Shown one piece after another: positions 27,155 to 36,526 of a stretch of DNA of 64,000 bases. Every line of letters starts with the position of its first letter. Position 1 is the first letter of the stretch. The translations under genes were made by a program, and so were the position numbers. Location of the stretch: contig NZ_JAGIOI010000001.1 of assembly GCF_017876675.1 (NCBI RefSeq), positions 2,356,001 through 2,420,000 of the forward strand. Direction: 5' to 3'. The stretch comes from Arthrobacter stackebrandtii (GTDB lineage Bacteria > Actinomycetota > Actinomycetes > Actinomycetales > Micrococcaceae). A model generated the notes under the pieces. It searched no databases, was not told the DNA's origin, and saw only the letters and a list, made by a program, of their open reading frames with translations.

Positions 27155-27823
27155 ATGACTGAACTGACGTCTCCGGACGGCACCCTCCTTGCCATCTGCC
27201 GGGTCCACCAGCTGATCACCACCAAAACGGGCTTCGGCGTGACCGGCATCGACAAGCGCCCGGCCGAGGGGCAGGTGAAGTTCAAGCGCTTTGGCGTGTT
27301 TGGCGACGCCGTGGGCGACACCGAACACCACGGTGGCCCGGACCAGGCCGTCTACGCCTACTCGCAGGAGGACGCAGACTATTGGAGCGCCGAGCTGGGC
27401 CGGCCCATCCCGGCGGGGCTATTTGGCGAGAACCTGCGCACGCAGGGCATCGCCACCACGGAGGCCGTGATCGGCACGCGGTGGAGGATCGGCAAGGTGT
27501 TGCTGGAAGTCACCTCACCGCGCGTCCCGTGCGCCACCTTTGCCGAGCGCATGGGCGAACCGCAGTGGGTCAAGCGGTTCACGCAGGCAGGCCTTGTGGG
27601 CTGCTATCTGCGGGTCCTGGAACACGGAAAGGCGCAGACAGGGGACGCCATCGTGGTGGACCACGTCCCGGCCCATGGCATCACGGTCGGAAAGTTCTTC
27701 AGCAACCCCACCATCGAAGACGTCCGGGCTTTGCAGGCACTTGAAGCGTCTGGTGAGCTCGTGCTGTCCCGGCATTTCCACTCCCGCTTCCCCAAGATCC
27801 TGGCCGGCAGCGTCAGCACCTAG
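27155..27823 (+). CDS. MOSC domain-containing protein
   Basis: A 222-residue YiiM-like MOSC protein. The conserved cysteine that may carry sulfur or bind molybdenum cofactor is in SPRVPCATFAERMG, and the fold signatures KFKRFGVFGDAVGDTEHHGGPDQAVYAY and LFGENLRT are intact. Such proteins handle activated sulfur or help molybdoenzymes reduce N-hydroxylated bases; the precise role here is not known. It follows kdpE by 58 bases but has its own promoter-like spacing. Confidence 0.9.
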   Translation: MTELTSPDGTLLAICRVHQLITTKTGFGVTGIDKRPAEGQVKFKRFGVFGDAVGDTEHHGGPDQAVYAYSQEDADYWSAELGRPIPAGLFGENLRTQGIATTEAVIGTRWRIGKVLLEVTSPRVPCATFAERMGEPQWVKRFTQAGLVGCYLRVLEHGKAQTGDAIVVDHVPAHGITVGKFFSNPTIEDVRALQALEASGELVLSRHFHSRFPKILAGSVST

Positions 27824-27864
27824 GCGCCGTCGAGCTTCACCACTCCTGCGGACCGTTCTTGATG

Positions 27865-27918
27865 AACCACGCGCAACTCCAAGAGCTGCGCGTGGTTAGC
27901 GGACAACCATGCGCAGGC
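27865..27918. repeat. 54-base dispersed repeat, copy 2
   Basis: Gap-free match to 18954-19007, again just downstream of a gene end. GCGCAACTC...GAGCTGCGC forms a hairpin (27871-27892), so it may serve as a terminator as well as a repeat. Confidence 0.7.
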
Positions 27919-28012
27919 GTGGTGGGTCCGTCCCGGCGCATGTCCAAAGCGCAACTGACTCTCAAGCCGTGGCGGGCCGCTTGGCTGGTTCTTGTGGGGT
28001 GAGCCTGCACTG

Positions 28013-28352
28013 CCCAAGTGGATGCCGGCCATCGACTCGATGACGAACGTCAAGGGCCTGGTCCGGGGCTTCCTGCTTCGGCTGTGAACCCGAAGAACCT
28101 CATCATGGCGGCCCGTGCAGGCGTGATCATCGGGGCCAGCACCATCTCCGACGGGAAGAAACCATCGCCATCATCGTCTTCACGGTTATTGCAGCCTGCT
28201 CAGTCGCCATTCCCGTGATCGGCTACCTGTTGGCGGCCCAGAAGATGGCCGGCTCGCTGGAGTCCCTGCGCGGCTGGCTGGTCCATAACAACGCCACCGT
28301 CATGTCCGTGCCCCGCGGTCCCGCCGCGGGGTTCGGGCGCATGGGCGCTTAA
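28013..28352 (+). pseudogene. GAP-family (sulfolipid-addressing-like) membrane protein, decayed
   Basis: Three reading-frame pieces in a row give a coherent product: PKWMPAIDSMTNVKGLVRGF, then after a missing base near 28078 SAVNPKNLIMAARAGVIIG, then after another shift near 28160 TIAIIVFTVIAACSVAIPVIG and KMAGSLESLRGWLVHNNATV. This is the C-terminal half of a GAP/SfLAP protein; the N-terminal half and the normal end are missing. It is a remnant with two frameshifts. Confidence 0.8.
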
Positions 28353-28429
28353 GGCGCCAAACGCCGTCGGGCATGGCGGCTGTGCGCAAGCTCACTGCCC
28401 TCCGTGGACGTTGTCCATGGTCCGGCGGT

Positions 28430-28723
28430 AGGCTATGCCCTACAATTTAAATATCCCCCACTCCGGTATCTCCTTTTATTTTCTGCCCAATTTTTGAGGC
28501 AGGAGCCTGAAGTGTATGGGGCCCGCAAGTTCTTGAGCGGGCAAGTAGCGTTCATAGGGGATTGCCGGCAAAGAAACGCCATGCGGTGTTGTTTTCAACA
28601 TTGGCGGCCGTGCATACGGCTTGTTCATGGCGCGAGATCCTGCCCGGGATGCCCTGTAGCGGCTGGATTTCTTGTTATGCGGCATTCCCGCCGCCCGGCC
28701 CTATGAATGAGGACATTTTGACC
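28430..28723 (+). promoter_or_regulatory. Long leader of the DEAD-box helicase gene
   Basis: About 290 bases without a gene, starting with an AT-rich promoter-like stretch (CAATTTAAATATCCC near 28442). Cold-inducible helicase messages often carry long structured leaders, so a regulatory RNA role is plausible but not shown. Confidence 0.45.
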
Positions 28724-30652
28724 ATGCCCGAAAACTTGACCGACAACGCACCTGCTGTCGAAGAAGAAGAAAACACCACAACTTTTGCCGATCTGGGCAT
28801 TGACGGCCGCGTGCTGTCCGCCCTGAGCGACGTTGGCTACGAGAAGCCGTCCCCCATCCAGGCCGCAACCATTCCGTTGCTGCTGGAAGGCCGCGACGTT
28901 GTTGGTTTGGCCCAGACCGGTACCGGTAAGACGGCAGCATTCGCCGTTCCTGCCCTGTCCCGCATGGCCGAGCTGATGGACCTCAACGGCCCCACCAAGG
29001 ACACCCAGATCCTGGTTCTGGCCCCGACCCGTGAGCTGGCCCTGCAGGTTGCCGAGGCCTTCACTTCGTACGCCAAGTACATGGACAACTTCTCCGTGCT
29101 CCCCGTTTACGGTGGCTCGGCCTACGGCCCGCAGCTGGCTGGCCTGCGCCGCGGCGCCCAGGTTGTTGTCGGTACCCCCGGCCGTGTCATCGACCACCTC
29201 TCCAAGGGGTCCCTGGACCTGTCCAACCTGCAGTACCTGGTGCTGGATGAGGCTGACGAAATGCTCCGCATGGGCTTCGCCGAAGACGTTGAGCAGATCC
29301 TGTCCCAGACCCCGGCCGAGAAGCAGGTTGCCCTGTTCTCCGCCACGATGCCTGGCCAGATCCGTCGCATCTCCAAGCAGTACCTGAACAACCCGGCAGA
29401 GGTTACGGTCAAGTCCAAGACCACCACCGGCGCCAACACCCGCCAGCGCTACCTGCAGGTCATGGGCCCGCACAAGCTGGATGCACTGACCCGCGTCCTC
29501 GAAGTTGAAGAGTTTGAAGGCGTCATCGCGTTCGTGCGCACCAAGATGGCCACCGAAGACCTTGCCGACAAGCTGAAGGCGCGCGGCTTCCAGGCTGCCG
29601 CCATCAACGGCGACATCCCCCAGCAGCAGCGCGAGCGCACCGTTGAAGCACTGCGCAGCGGCAAGATCGACATCCTGGTTGCCACGGACGTTGCCGCACG
29701 CGGCCTGGACGTTGAGCGCATCACCCACGTGATCAACTACGACATCCCGCACGACACCGAGTCCTACGTGCACCGCATCGGCCGCACGGGCCGCGCCGGC
29801 CGCTCGGGTGACGCGATTCTGTTCATGACGCCCCGTGAGAAGTACCTGCTACGCGCCATCGAAAAGGCCACCCGCCAGCCGGTTGACCAGATGCACCTGC
29901 CGTCCGCAGAGACCATCAACTCGCTGCGCCTCGGCAAGTTCGCCGAGAAGATCACCGAAACCCTGGCCAGCCAGGACGTTGCCAAATTCCGCGACCTGAT
30001 TGCCTCCTATGAGGAGGAGCACGACGTTCCGGCTGCAGAAATCGCAGCAGCGTTGGCCGTCATGGCGCAGGGCGGGCAGCCGCTGCTGGTCAATGACCTG
30101 CCGGCAGCGCCGGAATACCAGAAGCGCGAACGCTCCAAGGACGGCTTCGGCTCACGCGGCCCGACCCGCGCCCTGACCGAGGGCAATGCCACCTACCGCA
30201 TCTCGGTGGGTCGCCGCCAGCGCGTCATGCCCGGCTCCATCGTGGGTGCCATTGCCAACGAAGGCGGCCTGTCCTCCTCGCAGATCGGTGGCATTGACAT
30301 TCGCTCCGACCACACCCTGGTTGAGCTGCCCGCCGAGCTGAGCAAGGACCAGTGGCGTGCCCTGAGCAAGACCCGCATCAGCGGCGAGCTCATCAACCTC
30401 GAGCTGGACAAGGGCCGTCGCCCCTCCGGCGGCGGTGCTCCGTACAAGGGCCGTGAAGACCGCGGTGACCGCGGCCAGGGCGGTTTCAAGAAGAAGTTCG
30501 ACGGCGACCGTGGCGGCTTCCGCCCGGATCGCGGTTCGGACCGCGGCCAGGACCGCAACGACCGCGGCCAGGGCCACACCGGCCACGGCGGCGGCGACCG
30601 CCGTCCCCGCCACGAAGGCGGCTCGAACTACAACGCCAAGGGCAAGTGGTAA
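28724..30652 (+). CDS. deaD: DEAD-box ATP-dependent RNA helicase (CsdA/DeaD-like)
   Basis: A 642-residue RNA helicase. The motifs appear in order: Q motif YEKPSPIQAATIP, Walker A AQTGTGKTAA, PTRELALQ, DEAD box VLDEADEML, SAT, and HRIGRTGRAGR. A DbpA-type RNA-binding domain lies near residues 480-570 (YRISVGRRQRVMPGSIVGAIANEGG), followed by an Arg/Gly/Asp-rich tail (residues 580-642) typical of RNA-binding, phase-separating helicases. ATG 28724 is chosen, with GAGGA about 11 bases upstream; ATG 28703 is possible. It likely acts in ribosome assembly and mRNA decay, especially in the cold. Confidence 0.95.
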   Translation: MPENLTDNAPAVEEEENTTTFADLGIDGRVLSALSDVGYEKPSPIQAATIPLLLEGRDVVGLAQTGTGKTAAFAVPALSRMAELMDLNGPTKDTQILVLAPTRELALQVAEAFTSYAKYMDNFSVLPVYGGSAYGPQLAGLRRGAQVVVGTPGRVIDHLSKGSLDLSNLQYLVLDEADEMLRMGFAEDVEQILSQTPAEKQVALFSATMPGQIRRISKQYLNNPAEVTVKSKTTTGANTRQRYLQVMGPHKLDALTRVLEVEEFEGVIAFVRTKMATEDLADKLKARGFQAAAINGDIPQQQRERTVEALRSGKIDILVATDVAARGLDVERITHVINYDIPHDTESYVHRIGRTGRAGRSGDAILFMTPREKYLLRAIEKATRQPVDQMHLPSAETINSLRLGKFAEKITETLASQDVAKFRDLIASYEEEHDVPAAEIAAALAVMAQGGQPLLVNDLPAAPEYQKRERSKDGFGSRGPTRALTEGNATYRISVGRRQRVMPGSIVGAIANEGGLSSSQIGGIDIRSDHTLVELPAELSKDQWRALSKTRISGELINLELDKGRRPSGGGAPYKGREDRGDRGQGGFKKKFDGDRGGFRPDRGSDRGQDRNDRGQGHTGHGGGDRRPRHEGGSNYNAKGKW

Positions 30653-30695
30653 CAACCACCGCTTTGCACAAGTAAGCGTTTGAAGCAGTGACGGC

Positions 30696-30725
30696 AGGGC
30701 CGGTTTCCTTCGGGAGGCCGGCCCT
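30696..30725 (+). terminator. Hairpin after the helicase gene
   Basis: AGGGCCGG (30696-30703) pairs with CCGGCCCT (30718-30725). The T run is weak, so this is a probable rather than certain terminator. Confidence 0.6.
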
Positions 30726-31054
30726 ATCGCGTTAACCCCCGCCCGGTCCTCCGCCGCCGTCCTGGGCACAGCAGCAGGCGCGGGGCGGCTGGGAGCCGCC
30801 GTGCGCCGTCGTGCGCGGGGAGATGCTGGCCACAAGTCTTGCCCGTGACAGGCGCCCGGGAACCGCCAATTCCACCTTGTGAGCTAAGTCATGGTTGGCT
30901 GTGAGATCCCGAAAGTTCCTTGATTTGGCGCGGTTTTTTGACGGGATTTGTCGTGTTGGGAAGTGAAAAGGTGCCGTGGTGAGCCAGTCGTCCAGGCGAG
31001 TGGCAGTTCTCGATTTCGCATCGGACAAAACCACTGGTAGAGTATTTTCTCGTT
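30726..31054. other. Gene-free region before the tRNA genes
   Basis: I see no coding sequence here. The last 50 bases hold a plausible tRNA promoter (TAGAGT near 31038 as -10). Confidence 0.5.
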
Positions 31055-31126
31055 GCCCCCCTAGCTCAGTGGTAGAGCGCGTTCTTGGTAAGAACGAGGT
31101 CACCGGATCGATTCCGGTGGGGGGCT
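31055..31126 (+). tRNA. tRNA-Thr (GGT)
   Basis: A complete 72-base cloverleaf: acceptor GCCCCCC/GGGGGGC, D arm GCTC..GAGC, anticodon loop TTGGTAA giving GGT, T arm ACCGG/CCGGT. The 3' CCA is not encoded. Confidence 0.95.
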
Positions 31127-31190
31127 CGCAAATGAGAAGGCTCGTGTCGAGACGGTTTTGTCCGGGGCGGCACGGGCTATTCTTATTTGG

Positions 31191-31264
31191 GGCGGCATAG
31201 CTCAGTTGGTTAGAGCGCACGACTCATAATCGTGAGGTCCCGAGATCGAGTCTCGGTGCCGCTA
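31191..31264 (+). tRNA. tRNA-Met (CAT)
   Basis: A complete 74-base cloverleaf with anticodon loop CTCATAA giving CAT. The acceptor GGCGGCA pairs with TGCCGCT (first pair G-U) and the T arm is CCGAG/CTCGG. The first pair and the D arm fit an elongator rather than an initiator tRNA. No CCA is encoded. Confidence 0.94.
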
Positions 31265-31268
31265 CCGA

Positions 31269-31310
31269 AAAAGCAGGCCAGAAGCACCTCGGCGCTTCTG
31301 GCCTGCTTTT
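31269..31310 (+). terminator. Terminator of the tRNA transcript
   Basis: Perfect 17-base arms (31269-31285, 31294-31310) with an 8-base loop and a TTTT end follow the tRNA-Met gene by a few bases. Confidence 0.9.
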
Positions 31311-31524
31311 GGTTTAACGGTCCAGCGGATCGGTCAGGTGTCAAAGTCCTTGTCGACTTGATTCCGGTTCAACCCCTTCAAGTTATGTAGCCTAAAACTT
31401 GAACCACCACTGTGTGGTTCAAGTGAACTTGAAGACTGGAAGCATCCCGGACCGTCACGCCCAGCCAATCATCCGGGCCCGTGGAGTAGGCTGCCAACAA
31501 CATCAACCACACCGGGGAGCATTC

Positions 31525-32187
31525 ATGAAGAAGGTTGTCATCATCGGCGGGCACGGAAAGGTGGCCCTGCTGCTGGCGCCGCTGCTCAAGGACGCCGGCT
31601 GGGAGGTCACCTCGGTGATCCGCAACGCCGCCCACATCAACGATGTTGCGGCCGCGGGTGCCACGCCTGTGCTGCACGACGTCGTTTCCTCCTCCCATGA
31701 GGAACTCACCGGGCTGCTGGCCGGCCATGACGCGGTGGTCTGGTCGGCGGGTGCCGGGGGAGGGGACCCGGAGCGCACCTACGCCGTGGACCGGGACGCA
31801 GCGATCGCCTCCATGGATGCAGCCGTTGCCGCAGATGTCCAGCGCTACGTCATGGTCTCCTACCTCGGAGCAGGCCCGGAGCACGGAGTGCCGCCGGAGA
31901 ACAGCTTCTACGCCTACGCCGAGGCCAAGGCGGCGGCAGATGCGCACCTTCGCCGCACGTCCCTGGCCTGGACCATCCTGGGCCCGGGTGCGCTCACCCT
32001 GGATGAACCCAGCGGCATGGTCAACACCACCCCGGCTGCCGACAGGGCGCCGGGGGCCTCCGGCAACACCTCCCGCGCCAACGTGGCACTCGTGGCGGCC
32101 GCCGTCCTGGACCGGCCGGACACAATCTTGCGCACCATCGAATTCAGTGACGGCCAAGTCCCCATAGCGCAGGCCCTCGCCCCGTAA
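31525..32187 (+). CDS. NAD(P)H-binding protein (atypical SDR)
   Basis: A 220-residue Rossmann-fold protein of the NAD(P)H-binding/NmrA-like type. The dinucleotide motif is VVIIGGHGKVALLLAPLL at the very N-terminus. SFYAYAEAKAAADAHLR holds the YxxxK-like pair, followed by WTILGPGALTLDEPSG. ATG 31525 is preferred, with GGGGAG upstream; the frame is open further upstream but without protein-like sequence. It is probably a sugar or flavin oxidoreductase-like protein, or a redox sensor. It precedes the antiporter gene by 10 bases. Confidence 0.88.
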   Translation: MKKVVIIGGHGKVALLLAPLLKDAGWEVTSVIRNAAHINDVAAAGATPVLHDVVSSSHEELTGLLAGHDAVVWSAGAGGGDPERTYAVDRDAAIASMDAAVAADVQRYVMVSYLGAGPEHGVPPENSFYAYAEAKAAADAHLRRTSLAWTILGPGALTLDEPSGMVNTTPAADRAPGASGNTSRANVALVAAAVLDRPDTILRTIEFSDGQVPIAQALAP

Positions 32188-32197
32188 AGTAAGGTCC

Positions 32198-33772
32198 GTG
32201 GAACAGCTCATATTGATCATCGGACTTCTCTTCGCGACAGTGGTTGCCGTGGGCCTGGGCGACAGGCTCAAACTGCCCTACCCGGTGCTCATGCTGATCA
32301 TGGCCGGGGCCCTGACATTCATCCCCGGCTTTCCGGACCTGCGGATCGAACCCGAGCTGATCCTGCCCATCTTCCTGCCCCCGCTGCTCTTTGCGACGGC
32401 GCAGAAAAGTTCCTGGGCTGTCTTCCGGATCCGCTGGCGAACCATCCTGCTGCTGGCCGTGGCCCTGGTCGTGGTTTCGACGGCGGCCGTGGCCGGAATC
32501 GCGTGGCTGCTCATCCCCAGCATCGGCATCCCGGCCGCCATCGCCCTCGGAGCCATGTGCGCCCCGCCTGACCCGGTGGCGGTGGAATCCATCGCGGGCC
32601 GTGTCCACATGCCGCGCAGGCTGACCACGGTGCTGCAAAGCGAGGGCCTGTTCAACGACGCCGCCGCCATCGTCATCTTCCAGGCGGCCGTGGCCAGCGC
32701 CATGGACGGGCAGCCGTTCGGGCTGGGCGTCGTGGGGAAGTTCCTGCTCGGTGCGGCCATTGCCATCGTGGTCGGCATGCTCTTTGGTTGGCTGACGCGG
32801 GTCATCACCAAGCTCATCAGCTCTTCGGTGGCCCGCAGCGCGGTGACCCTGGTGGTCCCCTTCGCGGCCTACATCCTGGCTGAGGAGGTGCACGCCTCGG
32901 GTGTCATCGCAGTCGTCGTCACCGCCCTGGAAATCAAGCGCCACGCCCGCGCCGAGGACGCCACCGAGCGCATCACCCGCGCCGCCTTCTGGGATGTGGT
33001 TGAACTGCTGGTGACGGGGCTGGCCTTCGGCCTGGTGGGCTTGGAAGTCCGCGAGGTAATCAAGGTTGAGGGCTCCGCGATCTGGGGCATGCTGCCCATG
33101 GCGATCGCCATCAGCGTGCTGGTCATCGCGGTCCGCTTCCTGTGGTTCGGCATGCTGGCCCTGCTGTCCCGGAAGAACGACGGCGACCTCCCGCCCACCG
33201 GCCTCAAGGACGTCGTGATCCTCACCTGGTGCGGCATGCGCGGGCTGGCCACCTTGGCACTGGCCCTCGCGCTCCCAGTGATGCTGCCCACCGGCGAGGC
33301 GTTCCCCGGCCGGCATGAGATCATCGTCGCGGCCTGCGCCGTGCTGCTGACCACGCTGGTGCTGCCGGGCCTGACCTTGCCGTGGCTGATGCGCGTGCTG
33401 AAGGCAACGGACGACGGAGCCGAGGAACGTGAGGCTGCCAAGGTCCTGGCCCTGCGCGCCCAGGAAGCAGCCGTGGCCGCCTTGCGCGACCACGAGCTGA
33501 TCCGGAGCCTGCCGCCCGAGAAGATTGCCTTGGTCAAGGAGAAGATGAAGCGCCTGCATGCGGAACTGCTGGACGGCAGCCTGAAGGATGAAGGCATGGA
33601 GGAGCGCCGGCGCCGTGGCCGGGAACTGGCCATCACGGTCCAGACCATTGCGCTGGACGCGGCCCGCACGGAGGTGCTGAACGCCCGCAATGAAGCCGAC
33701 GCCGACCCCGAGGTTGTGGACAGGGTGCTGCGTCAATTGGACCTGCGAACCATGATCACCCCGGAAAGCTAG
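32198..33772 (+). CDS. Na+/H+ antiporter, CPA1 family
   Basis: A 524-residue membrane antiporter starting with GTG behind AAGTAAGG. About 12 spans cover residues 1-400. The ion-binding region is ALGAMCAPPDPVAVESIAG followed by LQSEGLFNDAAAIVIFQ, which is the CPA1 signature with the conserved Asp. The last about 120 residues form a cytoplasmic helical tail (charged, RAQEAAVAALRDHELI). It exports Na+ (or K+) against protons for pH and salt homeostasis. It is co-directional with its two neighbours. Confidence 0.93.
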   Translation: MEQLILIIGLLFATVVAVGLGDRLKLPYPVLMLIMAGALTFIPGFPDLRIEPELILPIFLPPLLFATAQKSSWAVFRIRWRTILLLAVALVVVSTAAVAGIAWLLIPSIGIPAAIALGAMCAPPDPVAVESIAGRVHMPRRLTTVLQSEGLFNDAAAIVIFQAAVASAMDGQPFGLGVVGKFLLGAAIAIVVGMLFGWLTRVITKLISSSVARSAVTLVVPFAAYILAEEVHASGVIAVVVTALEIKRHARAEDATERITRAAFWDVVELLVTGLAFGLVGLEVREVIKVEGSAIWGMLPMAIAISVLVIAVRFLWFGMLALLSRKNDGDLPPTGLKDVVILTWCGMRGLATLALALALPVMLPTGEAFPGRHEIIVAACAVLLTTLVLPGLTLPWLMRVLKATDDGAEEREAAKVLALRAQEAAVAALRDHELIRSLPPEKIALVKEKMKRLHAELLDGSLKDEGMEERRRRGRELAITVQTIALDAARTEVLNARNEADADPEVVDRVLRQLDLRTMITPES

Positions 33773-33777
33773 GGAAC

Positions 33778-34335
33778 ATGACTGATTCAGCCACCTCCAC
33801 CCAGACGGCCCGCCTGCTGCTGTCCCGCCCCGTGCCCGGAGACCTGGACGGGATGTACGCCATTTGCAGCGACCCCCGCGTATGGACCCATTTCCCAAGC
33901 CTGCGGCACACCGATCCGGCGCAGACTGCCGCCATGTTGAAGGCCTTCATCACCAAGTGGGAGCAGGACGGGCTGGGGCCGTGGATCGTCCGTGCCCTCG
34001 GAGGTGAAACGATCATCGGCCAGGGTGGCTGTTCCATCAAGGACGGTGTTTTCTGGAATCTCGGCTACCGTTTCTCCGCCGACGTCCACGGCAGGGGCTT
34101 CGCCACAGAGCTGTCGCTTGAAGCCCTCCGGCAGGCGCAGGCCCGCCGCCCGGAGCTGCCAGTCGTTGCCTACCTGCTGGAGCACAACGTGGCCTCGGCC
34201 AGGGTCGCGGTGAAACTTGGTTTCAAACTCATTCTCAGGGCGCCCGACGCCGGAAACCCCGACCCGGCAGCCATCCGCCTTGTGTACGCCGACCGCCCGC
34301 TGACCCCTGCGCAACTCGCTGCGACCCTGACCTGA
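33778..34335 (+). CDS. GNAT family N-acetyltransferase
   Basis: A 185-residue acetyltransferase of the RimJ/RimL type. It begins with ARLLLSRPVPGDLDGMYAICSDPRV. The acetyl-CoA site is in the segment NLGYRFSADVHGRGFATELS with the Arg/Gln-x-x-Gly-x-Gly/Ala-like loop, and HNVASARVAVKLGF near the end. The substrate (an amino group on a protein or small molecule) is not identifiable. It starts 5 bases after the antiporter gene and is probably co-transcribed. Confidence 0.92.
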   Translation: MTDSATSTQTARLLLSRPVPGDLDGMYAICSDPRVWTHFPSLRHTDPAQTAAMLKAFITKWEQDGLGPWIVRALGGETIIGQGGCSIKDGVFWNLGYRFSADVHGRGFATELSLEALRQAQARRPELPVVAYLLEHNVASARVAVKLGFKLILRAPDAGNPDPAAIRLVYADRPLTPAQLAATLT

Positions 34336-34504
34336 TCCTTCCCCGACGCATCGTCCGCGCGGGGTCCTGTCCAACACAGCCGTTCCGAACCACCCACTGG
34401 TCTAGACCAGTGCCTGAAAATCTGGTGCAATCCGCCAGTGTCTCCCGCAAGGCTTTGTAGCTCGGCACACATCACAGACTCGATTTGGCGTATACGGTAG
34501 ATGT

Positions 34505-35377
34505 ATGTCTAGCACCGTCGGCAACGAAGCCACTCCCGCACCCGTCCGCACCCGCAACATCCCCGCCGAGATCGCCCGCTCGTGGCTCCTTGTGCCTGCC
34601 ACGCGCCCCGAGATTTTCGACGAGGCAGCCAACTCGCGCGCCGATGCGATCGTGCTGGACATCGAAGACGCCGTGGACCCCAAGAAGAAGGACGAGGCCC
34701 GCGCCGACGTCATCAACTGGCTCCGCAACGGCGGCCAGGCATGGGTCCGCATCAATGACGTCCACTCCAAGTTCTGGGCGGACGACGTCGCCGGCCTGCG
34801 CAACGTTCCCGGCCTCCTTGGCGTCATGCTGGCCAAGACCGAACAGGCCGAGCAGGTGAAGGAAACCTACCACCGCCTCGACGGCAAAACCCGCGTCCTG
34901 GCACTCGTGGAATCCGCCCTCGGCATCGAGGAAGCCAACAACATCGCCCGCGCCGAAGGCGCCTTCCGCCTGGCGTTCGGCTCCGGCGACTTCCGCCGCG
35001 ACACCGGCATGGCCGCCGACCGCGAGGCCATGGCCTACCCGCGCGCGAAGCTCGTCGTCGCCAGCCGCGTCGGCAACCTGCCCGGCCCCATCGACGGCCC
35101 CACGGTCGGCACCAACCACCCGATCTTGCGCGAACAGTCGGCCATCACGGTCTCCATGGGCATGACCGGCAAGCTTGCCCTCGCCATGGACCAGACCACC
35201 ATCATCAACGAGGTCATCAGCCCCACGCCCTCCGACGTCGCCTGGGCCACGGACTTCATGAACGACTTCAACGCCCGCGGCGGCGTCATCCGCGACGGCT
35301 CCGACCTGCCCCGCCTGGGCCGCGCCGAGAAGATCATGAAGCTGGCCGTCGCATACGGCGTCCAGCCCGCGCTCTAA
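34505..35377 (+). CDS. CoA ester lyase (CitE/HpcH-like)
   Basis: A 290-residue TIM-barrel lyase of the HpcH/HpaI-citrate lyase beta family. Signatures are SWLLVPATRPEIFDEA, DAIVLDIEDAVDPKKKDEAR with metal ligands, and VLALVESALGIEEA. RLAFGSGDFRRDTGM is the variant in which DFRRD replaces the usual DLxxD. It probably cleaves or forms C-C bonds in malyl- or citramalyl-CoA-type substrates. It stands apart from citrate lyase alpha/gamma genes, so it is not part of a citrate lyase complex. The next gene follows after 2 bases. Confidence 0.9.
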   Translation: MSSTVGNEATPAPVRTRNIPAEIARSWLLVPATRPEIFDEAANSRADAIVLDIEDAVDPKKKDEARADVINWLRNGGQAWVRINDVHSKFWADDVAGLRNVPGLLGVMLAKTEQAEQVKETYHRLDGKTRVLALVESALGIEEANNIARAEGAFRLAFGSGDFRRDTGMAADREAMAYPRAKLVVASRVGNLPGPIDGPTVGTNHPILREQSAITVSMGMTGKLALAMDQTTIINEVISPTPSDVAWATDFMNDFNARGGVIRDGSDLPRLGRAEKIMKLAVAYGVQPAL

Positions 35378-35379
35378 AC

Positions 35380-36300
35380 GTGAATCCGGACGGCGGGCTG
35401 GTCCGCGGCATTTCCTGGTCGAATGAGGGCCCTTCGCTGTCCCTTCTGACGGACGACGGCGGGGCGCGGCTGCCTTTGCTGCCTGGGCAGTGGCTGAGGT
35501 TTGAGGTGCTTTCCGGCGATGGCGTGCCCGCCCGGTTCTGCCTCGGGTTCACCCGGGTGGAGGAATCGGGGCAGCCGGAGCACTTCCCCTGCCCGTCCGG
35601 ACAGCCCGCCGAACGCGGCTTCCAGTGTGGCGCCTGCTTCGCGAAGGACCAGATGCGGCTCATGCACGACTTCCACCGCAGCGGCCAGGGCTCGCCCGGC
35701 CTGAAAGCGTACCTGTCCCAGCAGCACTGGCTCTACATCGCCACCTTTGCCGACGGCACCACCAAGGTGGGCACGGCCTCCGAGCGCAGCAAGTGGAGCC
35801 GCCTGGCCGAGCAGGGAGCGCTCGTCGCCCGCTATGTGGCCCGGGCTCAGGACGGCTCTGTTGTCCGGCACCTGGAAGACTCAGTGTCCACGAACCTGCC
35901 GCCCACACAGTTCGTGCGCGGCGCCGCCAAGTTTGCCGCGCTTTTGAATCCCCGGCCGCCGCTGCACCTGGAGCAGACGAACAAGGCGATGGCCGACGTC
36001 GTGCGGGGCTACATTGCCGGGCTGGCGCTCGAGGGCTTTGAACCGGCGGAGGAACAGTGGGCCCGCAGTGAAATGTCGGAGGCGGTGGCTGTTCCGAGCA
36101 ACCGGACCGCCTACCCGCAGCCGCTCGATTCCGGACAGCACGGCATCCGGCTCGACGCCATGCTCGGACCCACAGCACTGGCAGGGCTGGACACCACCGA
36201 CGGGGAATTCCTTGTGGATCTCGGAGCACTCAAGGGGCGCAAGATCCGTTTCGGCAGCTACCAAACAGACGTCCCGGCACTGCAGGAATCACTCTTCTAG
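35380..36300 (+). CDS. DUF2797 domain-containing protein
   Basis: A 306-residue protein starting with GTG. The N-terminal part contains a probable metal-binding cluster (HFPCPSGQPAERGFQCGACF, cysteines near residues 71, 87 and 90). The middle WLYIATFADGTTKVGTASERSKWSRLAEQGA resembles a GIY-YIG-like strand pattern. The family has no established function. It begins 2 bases after the lyase gene and is likely in its operon. Confidence 0.85.
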   Translation: MNPDGGLVRGISWSNEGPSLSLLTDDGGARLPLLPGQWLRFEVLSGDGVPARFCLGFTRVEESGQPEHFPCPSGQPAERGFQCGACFAKDQMRLMHDFHRSGQGSPGLKAYLSQQHWLYIATFADGTTKVGTASERSKWSRLAEQGALVARYVARAQDGSVVRHLEDSVSTNLPPTQFVRGAAKFAALLNPRPPLHLEQTNKAMADVVRGYIAGLALEGFEPAEEQWARSEMSEAVAVPSNRTAYPQPLDSGQHGIRLDAMLGPTALAGLDTTDGEFLVDLGALKGRKIRFGSYQTDVPALQESLF

Positions 36301-36335
36301 CACCCGCCGGGGTGCCCACCCCGTCGCCCACCCCC

Positions 36336-36421
36336 GACGCTATCGCACCAATGGCGGCTTTTTCCTCGACGCTATCGCAGCAATGGCTGAAAAATGCGGA
36401 TCCCTATCGCAGCCAAGGCGG
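36336..36421. repeat. Dispersed repeat cluster (CTATCGCAGCAATGGC family)
   Basis: Three head-to-tail copies: GACGCTATCGCACCAATGGC (36336), GACGCTATCGCAGCAATGGC (36368) and a diverged CTATCGCAGCCAAGGCGG (36404). They are related to the clusters at 14.2 and 16.5 kb. Confidence 0.75.
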
Positions 36422-36526
36422 GCCGCCCATGCGCGTGGGCCTGGCCGGAGGCTTCACCGGAGCAGTCTCCCGGCCTCCCAAATCTCGCCAGCTCGACTTG
36501 GGACCCTCGGCCGGTAGACTTAGGCC

